From positions 310,001 through 374,000 of the forward strand of contig NZ_LKKK01000001.1 in the NCBI RefSeq assembly GCF_001446935.1: 64,000 nt of DNA, given 5' to 3'. Origin of the DNA: Pseudomonas sp. TTU2014-080ASC (lineage in GTDB: Bacteria; Pseudomonadota; Gammaproteobacteria; Pseudomonadales; Pseudomonadaceae). The notes beneath the pieces are model-generated. The model had not been told where the DNA came from. It saw nothing but the letters and a program-made list of their open reading frames with translations, and did no database searches. A program made the position numbers and the translations under genes. Below, one piece after another: positions 59,662 to 64,000 of the stretch. Every line of letters starts with the position of its first letter. Positions within the stretch are counted from its first letter, which is position 1.

Positions 59662-61056
59662 TCAAAAAAGACGGTTCAGACCATCAAATGCCGCCACACG
59701 ATAGGCTTCCGCCATAGTCGGGTAGTTGAACGTGGTGTTGACGAAGTACTTCAGCGTGTTCAGTTCACCCGGCTGATTCATGATTGCCTGGCCAATGTGA
59801 ACAATCTCGGAAGCCTGATAGCCGAAGCAGTGAACGCCCAGAATTTCCAGGGTTTCACGATGGAACAGGATCTTCAGCATACCCACAGGCTCGCTGGAAA
59901 TCTGCGCACGGGCCATGCCTTTGAAGAAGGCCTTACCCACTTCGTATGGGATTTTGGCCTGGGTCAGTTCGCGCTCGTTCTTACCCACGGAGCTGATTTC
60001 CGGGATGGTGTAGATGCCAGTCGGAACATCATCCACAAAGCGCCAGTTATCCCCTTCGCAGATATTGCCGGAAGCCGAACGACCCTGGTCATAAGCAGCA
60101 CTGGCCAGACTAGGCCAGCCGATAACGTCACCCGCTGCGTACACATTCGCAACTGAAGTACGGTAGTGCTTGTCGACTTCGATCTGGCCGCGGCTGTTGG
60201 CTTTGATTCCGATGTTTTCCAAGCCCAGTTGGTCGGTGTTGCCAGTGCGACCGTTACACCACAGCAGCGCATCCGCCTTGATCTTCTTGCCGGATTTAAG
60301 GTGCAAGATCACGCCGTTTTCCAAGCCTTCGATGCGCTCGTACTCTTCGTTGTGGCGAACCAGTACGTTGTTGTTGCGCAGGTGATAGCTCAGGGCGTCG
60401 GAAATTTCATCATCAAGGAAGCTCAGCAGCTGATCACGGTTGTCGATCAGGTCAACCAATACCCCAAGACCACTGAAGATCGAGGCATATTCGGAACCGA
60501 TCACACCAGCTCCGTAAATGATCAGACGACGCGGGGTGTGGCTCAACGTCAGAATAGTGTCGCTGTCATAGACACGCGGATGGCTGAAATCAACGTCAGC
60601 CGGACGATACGGACGGGAGCCGGTTGCTACGATGATCTGCTTGGCCACCAGCTTCTCGACGGCACCATTCGGGCAAACTACCTCGATAGTGTTTTCATCT
60701 GCAAAGCTGCCGGTGCCGAAGAACACGTCAATACGGTTACGTGCGTAGTAGCCAGTGCGCGAAGTCACCTGCTTGGCAATCACACGCTCAGCACTTTTCA
60801 GCACATCGGGGAACGAGAACCAGCGCGGCTCGCCGATCTGGCGAAACATCGGGTTGGTATTGAACTGCATAATCTGGCGCACGGAATGACGCAGCGCCTT
60901 TGACGGGATTGTCCCCAGATGGGTGCAATTACCCCCAACTTCACGACGGTTATCCACTACAGCAACCTTGCGCCCGGCCTTGGATGCGTTCATTGCTGCA
61001 CCCTCACCCGCAGGGCCGGAACCCAGCACCACTACGTCGTAGTTATAAACCGCCAT
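59662..61056 (-). CDS. sthA: Soluble pyridine nucleotide transhydrogenase SthA
   Basis: FAD enzyme that moves hydride between NADPH and NAD+, 464 residues. FAD motif [12 protein letters not shown] is at residues 11-22. In [18 protein letters not shown] the second redox cysteine of the disulfide reductases is replaced, as expected for Sth. The NAD(P) loop is [16 protein letters not shown] precedes the ATG. It lies downstream of nqrM in the same direction, 118 bases apart, with a small hairpin (CCGGAG/CTCCGG at 61076-61099) in between. Confidence 0.97.
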   Translation of the reverse strand: MAVYNYDVVVLGSGPAGEGAAMNASKAGRKVAVVDNRREVGGNCTHLGTIPSKALRHSVRQIMQFNTNPMFRQIGEPRWFSFPDVLKSAERVIAKQVTSRTGYYARNRIDVFFGTGSFADENTIEVVCPNGAVEKLVAKQIIVATGSRPYRPADVDFSHPRVYDSDTILTLSHTPRRLIIYGAGVIGSEYASIFSGLGVLVDLIDNRDQLLSFLDDEISDALSYHLRNNNVLVRHNEEYERIEGLENGVILHLKSGKKIKADALLWCNGRTGNTDQLGLENIGIKANSRGQIEVDKHYRTSVANVYAAGDVIGWPSLASAAYDQGRSASGNICEGDNWRFVDDVPTGIYTIPEISSVGKNERELTQAKIPYEVGKAFFKGMARAQISSEPVGMLKILFHRETLEILGVHCFGYQASEIVHIGQAIMNQPGELNTLKYFVNTTFNYPTMAEAYRVAAFDGLNRLF

Positions 61057-61174
61057 GATTTCTCCTCAGATCGTACCGGAGCCACTCTGTTTACTCCGGC
61101 GACACCACCCAGCTATCTGCGGATGGTTTAATTAATACAAATACAGCCTTGAGCCTAGCGGGCCGACAAGACAA

Positions 61175-61402
61175 CTAAGACTTGGTCGCGTCATACGCCA
61201 AGGCATCCGCATCGTTTTGCGGATTGTTATTGATCTCTTCACACTTCTCGCGGTTGCCGCCGCAAATGGAGCATTCTTTTTCAATACCCAAGTTAGCGAT
61301 ACCGCCACATGAGCCTGCAATTGGCTTACGCCCCATCATCACCCCAATGGCCATCATGCCGACAACCAGCAGCATGACCACAAACACCATGACAACAATC
61401 AT
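61175..61402 (-). CDS. nqrM: Na+-NQR maturation protein NqrM
   Basis: A 75-residue membrane protein of the DUF539 family. One N-terminal helix is followed by a cysteine cluster (SCGGIANLG, ECSICGG, KCEE). NqrM is known to be needed for assembling Na+-NQR, probably by delivering iron to the Cys4 site of NqrD/NqrE. ATG overlaps the apbE stop by four bases, with AAGGAG upstream. Last gene of the nqr operon here. Confidence 0.92.
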   Translation of the reverse strand: MIVVMVFVVMLLVVGMMAIGVMMGRKPIAGSCGGIANLGIEKECSICGGNREKCEEINNNPQNDADALAYDATKS

Positions 61403-62424
61403 TGCTTATCTCCTTCAGCAAACAACCGCTCGAATGCACTGCTGCCCTCTGTGACGAACCCGCTGTCAGAGCGGGTCACGAAAAACGCCGCCACATCATG
61501 TAGCTCAGCAAAAGCCATGCCGCGCTCAGTACCCAATACCATTAGCAGAGTAGACAAGCCATCTGCACGTAATGTCGAAGGGTCAATCACCGTCACGGCC
61601 GCAAGCTTGTGAGTAATTGGCGCACCGGTTATCGGGTCAAGCGTATGCGAATAGCGCTTGCCGTTTTCCTCAAAGTAATTGCGATAGTCACCGGAAGTGG
61701 ACACTCCGTAACCATCCAGTTCAATTATACGTTGCGCTACACGCTGGTCTGTCTGTGGCGCCTCTAGCGCGATACGCCACGGATTGCCGTCAGGCTTTTT
61801 GCCGATAGCCTTGAGCTCACCCGTGACCTCAACCAGAGTGCTGTTAATACCTAACTCAGCAAGTCGCTGAATGATCAGGTCAACCGTGTATCCGGCAGCA
61901 ATGCTGTTGAAATCCACCTGAACATCATTGTCTTTACAGAGTTCATCCCCCTGACGACGCAGGTGTTGCATGCCGGTTAAAGCCTTGGCAGCTGTCAATG
62001 CTTCTGAATCAGGGACTTTTTCAGCACGGGCTTTGGGACCAAAGCCCCAGAGGTTCAGCAAAGGTTCAAGCGTCAGATCAAATGCACCATCACTGAGCGC
62101 ATTCAACTCCCGACCTGTATCGATAAGTTTAAACACCGGTGCAGGCATCGCCTGGCAAGAACCTGCCGGGGCATCGTTAAACTGTTCGATTATCGAATCA
62201 GGACGGTAAGTGGACATCTGCTTATCCACTTCAGCCAATATCGCCTGGGTTTCCGCCTTGAGCTGCTCAAGGCTAGGAGAATCACTGCTACGAACATATT
62301 TGATGGTGTAGGTGCTACCCATGGTCGGGCCGGAAAACTCTTCTACACGATCAGAAAAGCCGCAACCCGTTAAGGCTGCCAGCAAGCTGGCAACAATAAC
62401 GGGTCGAAGGTACACAAAATTCAT
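61399..62424 (-). CDS. apbE: FAD:protein FMN transferase ApbE
   Basis: A 341-residue periplasmic lipoprotein (lipobox LTGC near residue 21) that attaches FMN covalently to threonines of NqrB and NqrC. Family motifs: PTMGSTYTIKY near residue 35, VDFNSIAAGYTVD, and the C-terminal TLRADGLSTLLMVLG with catalytic residues. It starts two bases after nqrF and overlaps nqrM, so the two maturation factors are made with the complex. Confidence 0.95.
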   Translation of the reverse strand: MNFVYLRPVIVASLLAALTGCGFSDRVEEFSGPTMGSTYTIKYVRSSDSPSLEQLKAETQAILAEVDKQMSTYRPDSIIEQFNDAPAGSCQAMPAPVFKLIDTGRELNALSDGAFDLTLEPLLNLWGFGPKARAEKVPDSEALTAAKALTGMQHLRRQGDELCKDNDVQVDFNSIAAGYTVDLIIQRLAELGINSTLVEVTGELKAIGKKPDGNPWRIALEAPQTDQRVAQRIIELDGYGVSTSGDYRNYFEENGKRYSHTLDPITGAPITHKLAAVTVIDPSTLRADGLSTLLMVLGTERGMAFAELHDVAAFFVTRSDSGFVTEGSSAFERLFAEGDKQ

Positions 62425-62426
62425 GC

Positions 62427-63650
62427 TTAGCCGCCGAAGTCATCGAGCAGGATATTCTCCTCCTCTACTCCCAAATCGACCAGCATCTTGATCACCGATG
62501 CGTTCATCATGGGTGGGCCGCACATGTAGAACTCACAGTCCTCTGGAGCAGGATGATCCTTGAGGTAGTTCTCGTACAGCACGTTATGGATGAAGCCGGT
62601 GTAACCCGTCCAATTGTCTTCTGGCAGAGGATCGGACAAAGCCAGATGCCACTGGAAGTTCGGGTTCTCAGCCTGCAGCTTGTCAAACTCCTCAGTATAG
62701 AAGGCTTCACGCAGAGAGCGGGCACCATACCAGAAGGTGATCTTGCGCTTGGACTTGAGGCGTTTGAGCTGGTCAAAGATGTGCGAGCGCATTGGCGCCA
62801 TCCCGGCACCACCACCGATAAAGACCATCTCAGCATCGGTATCTTTGGCGAAGAACTCACCGAAAGGTCCGTACACAGTGATCTTATCGCCCGGCTTGAG
62901 GCTGAACACATAGGAAGACATCTTGCCTGGCGGCAGATCGTCCTTACCAGGAGGCGGCGAGGCGATACGGATATTGAACTTAACAATCCCCTCTTCTTCC
63001 GGGTAGTTAGCCATCGAGTAAGCGCGAATGACGGTTTCCTCAACCTTGGACACGTATTTCCACTGGTTGAACCTGTCCCAGTCACCGCGATACTCCTCCT
63101 GAATATCGAAGTCCTTATAGTGAACTTCGTGCGGTGGACACTCCAATTGCACATAACCACCGGCACGGAAATCGACATTCTCGCCTTCGGGCAACTTCAG
63201 CGTCAGCTCCTTGATGAACGTAGCGACGTTCGGGTTGGACTCGACGGTGCATTCCCACTTCTTGACTCCGAAGACCTCCTCCGGGACTTCGATCTTCATG
63301 TCCTGCTTAACCGGAGTCTGGCAAGACAGGCGCCAGCCCGCACGGGCCTCACGCTTGGTGAAGTGCGATTCTTCGGTGGACAGCATCTCACCACCACCGC
63401 TTTCCACAATGCACTTGCACTGAGCGCAGGTACCACCACCACCACAGGCAGAGGACAGGAAGATGTTATGGTTGGCCAGCGTCTGCAGCAGCTTGCCGCC
63501 AGCCGGTACAACGATGGTTTTTTCGCCGTTGATCTCGATGCTTACGTCACCGCTGGAAACCAGCTTGGCGCGGGCAGCGAGAATCAGCACCACCAACGCC
63601 AAAACAATGGCGGTGAACATGCCGATGGCGAGAAAGATTTCGTAATTCAT
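62427..63650 (-). CDS. nqrF: Na+-translocating NADH:quinone reductase subunit F
   Basis: Entry subunit of the sodium pump, 407 residues. It has an N-terminal membrane helix (about 5-27), a ferredoxin-like domain with C69, C75, C78 and C110 for the 2Fe-2S cluster ([13 protein letters not shown]), then FAD ([11 protein letters not shown]) and NADH ([13 protein letters not shown]) domains. It oxidises NADH and passes electrons to the other subunits, exporting Na+ or, in some species such as P. aeruginosa, H+. Confidence 0.97.
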   Translation of the reverse strand: MNYEIFLAIGMFTAIVLALVVLILAARAKLVSSGDVSIEINGEKTIVVPAGGKLLQTLANHNIFLSSACGGGGTCAQCKCIVESGGGEMLSTEESHFTKREARAGWRLSCQTPVKQDMKIEVPEEVFGVKKWECTVESNPNVATFIKELTLKLPEGENVDFRAGGYVQLECPPHEVHYKDFDIQEEYRGDWDRFNQWKYVSKVEETVIRAYSMANYPEEEGIVKFNIRIASPPPGKDDLPPGKMSSYVFSLKPGDKITVYGPFGEFFAKDTDAEMVFIGGGAGMAPMRSHIFDQLKRLKSKRKITFWYGARSLREAFYTEEFDKLQAENPNFQWHLALSDPLPEDNWTGYTGFIHNVLYENYLKDHPAPEDCEFYMCGPPMMNASVIKMLVDLGVEEENILLDDFGG

Positions 63651-63665
63651 CTGTTCATCCTTTCC

Positions 63666-64000
63666 TTACAGCTGCACGCCGGAGAAGGACATGAAGCCCA
63701 ACGACATCAGACCGATGGTGATGAAGGTGATGCCCAGCCCCTGCAAGCCAGCCGGTACATCGCTGTACTTGAGCTTCTCGCGGATACCCGCCAGCGCGGC
63801 TATCGCCAGCGCCCAAGACAGACCAGAGCCAAATCCATAAACGGTACTTTCGGCCAGGTTGTAGTCGCGCTCTACCATGAACAGGGTGCCACCCATGATG
63901 GCGCAGTTCACGGTGATCAGCGGCAAGAACACGCCTAAGGCGTTGTAGAGCGCCGGTACGTATTTATCCAGCAGCATCTCGAGGATCTGTACGATAGCCG
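63666..64000 (-). CDS. nqrE: Na+-translocating NADH:quinone reductase subunit E, partial
   Basis: C-terminal 110 residues or so of the membrane subunit NqrE; the start lies beyond the right edge. Clear motifs are [16 protein letters not shown], with the cysteine that helps hold the iron between NqrD and NqrE, and [13 protein letters not shown]. It ends 15 bases before nqrF. The complete operon (nqrA-nqrD) should continue to the right. Confidence 0.96.
   Translation of the reverse strand, partial: AIVQILEMLLDKYVPALYNALGVFLPLITVNCAIMGGTLFMVERDYNLAESTVYGFGSGLSWALAIAALAGIREKLKYSDVPAGLQGLGITFITIGLMSLGFMSFSGVQL

Noticed and set aside
61076..61099. CCGGAG/CTCCGG hairpin between nqrM and sth as a terminator
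   Set aside because: The stem is only six bases with a 12-base loop and no T-run; too weak to call.
62553..63938. A 461-codon plus-strand open frame over nqrF and nqrE
   Set aside because: Antisense to nqrF and nqrE, whose cofactor motifs are beyond doubt; no recognisable domain in the antisense reading.

Overview
The window is a stretch of a gamma-proteobacterial chromosome, almost certainly a Pseudomonas (sensu lato). The block from tatD to nqrE follows the gene order I know from Pseudomonas aeruginosa: tatD, pilZ, holB, tmk, mltG, pabC, fabF, acpP, fabG, fabD, plsX, rpmF, yceD, maf, an S49 protease, a HAD phosphatase, rluC, rne, murB, ptpA, kdsB, trm112, lpxK, exbD, exbB, comEC, lolE, lolD, lolC, a PilZ gene, glpQ, sth, nqrM, apbE, nqrF, nqrE. 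The RgsA-type small RNA beside tatD and the Glu/Arg-rich tail of RNase E fit the same group. No insertion sequence, prophage, CRISPR array, tRNA or rRNA was seen.

Layout. 1-13.7 kb is accessory and mostly about sulfur: the end of a LysR regulator; a sulfate-ester import and cleavage cluster (binding protein divergent from a double-domain permease, ATPase and arylsulfatase AtsA); an aromatic-acid efflux operon (FUSC, DUF1656, HlyD); an orphan MetQ-type binding protein; and D-cysteine desulfhydrase followed by a complete cystine ABC importer. 13.7-20.5 kb is the most unusual part: an operon under a strong candidate Zur operator, encoding a TonB-dependent receptor, a CobN-like chelatase with a signal peptide and a C-terminal membrane anchor, an ExbB/MotA-like membrane protein and a DUF2149 protein whose membrane helix looks like that of ExbD. 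20.5-25.2 kb holds an MFS exporter with a divergent MarR regulator, moaA with a TetR regulator, and a class V aminotransferase.

25.2-42.5 kb is core: the rgsA sRNA, tatD, the pilZ-holB-tmk-mltG-pabC-fabF series, the yceD-rpmF-plsX-fabD-fabG-acpP lipid operon, maf, the protease/phosphatase/rluC operon and rne with a leader of about 500 nt. 42.5-46.9 kb is a four-gene molybdenum hydroxylase operon placed between rne and murB, where I recall none in P. aeruginosa. 46.9-59.5 kb carries cell-envelope genes (murB to comEC, the lolCDE exporter) with a decayed MerR regulator between comEC and lolE. 59.5-64 kb holds soluble transhydrogenase and the distal end of the Na+-NQR operon with two of its maturation factors; nqrE runs off the right edge.

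Working together. The left arm would import sulfate esters and cystine and release sulfide or sulfate from them under sulfur limitation. The receptor/CobN/Exb-like operon reads as a metal-starvation system that brings a metal chelate or tetrapyrrole into the periplasm and works on it there with its own proton-channel-like pair; it resembles the hmuRSUV layout of Bacteroidetes.
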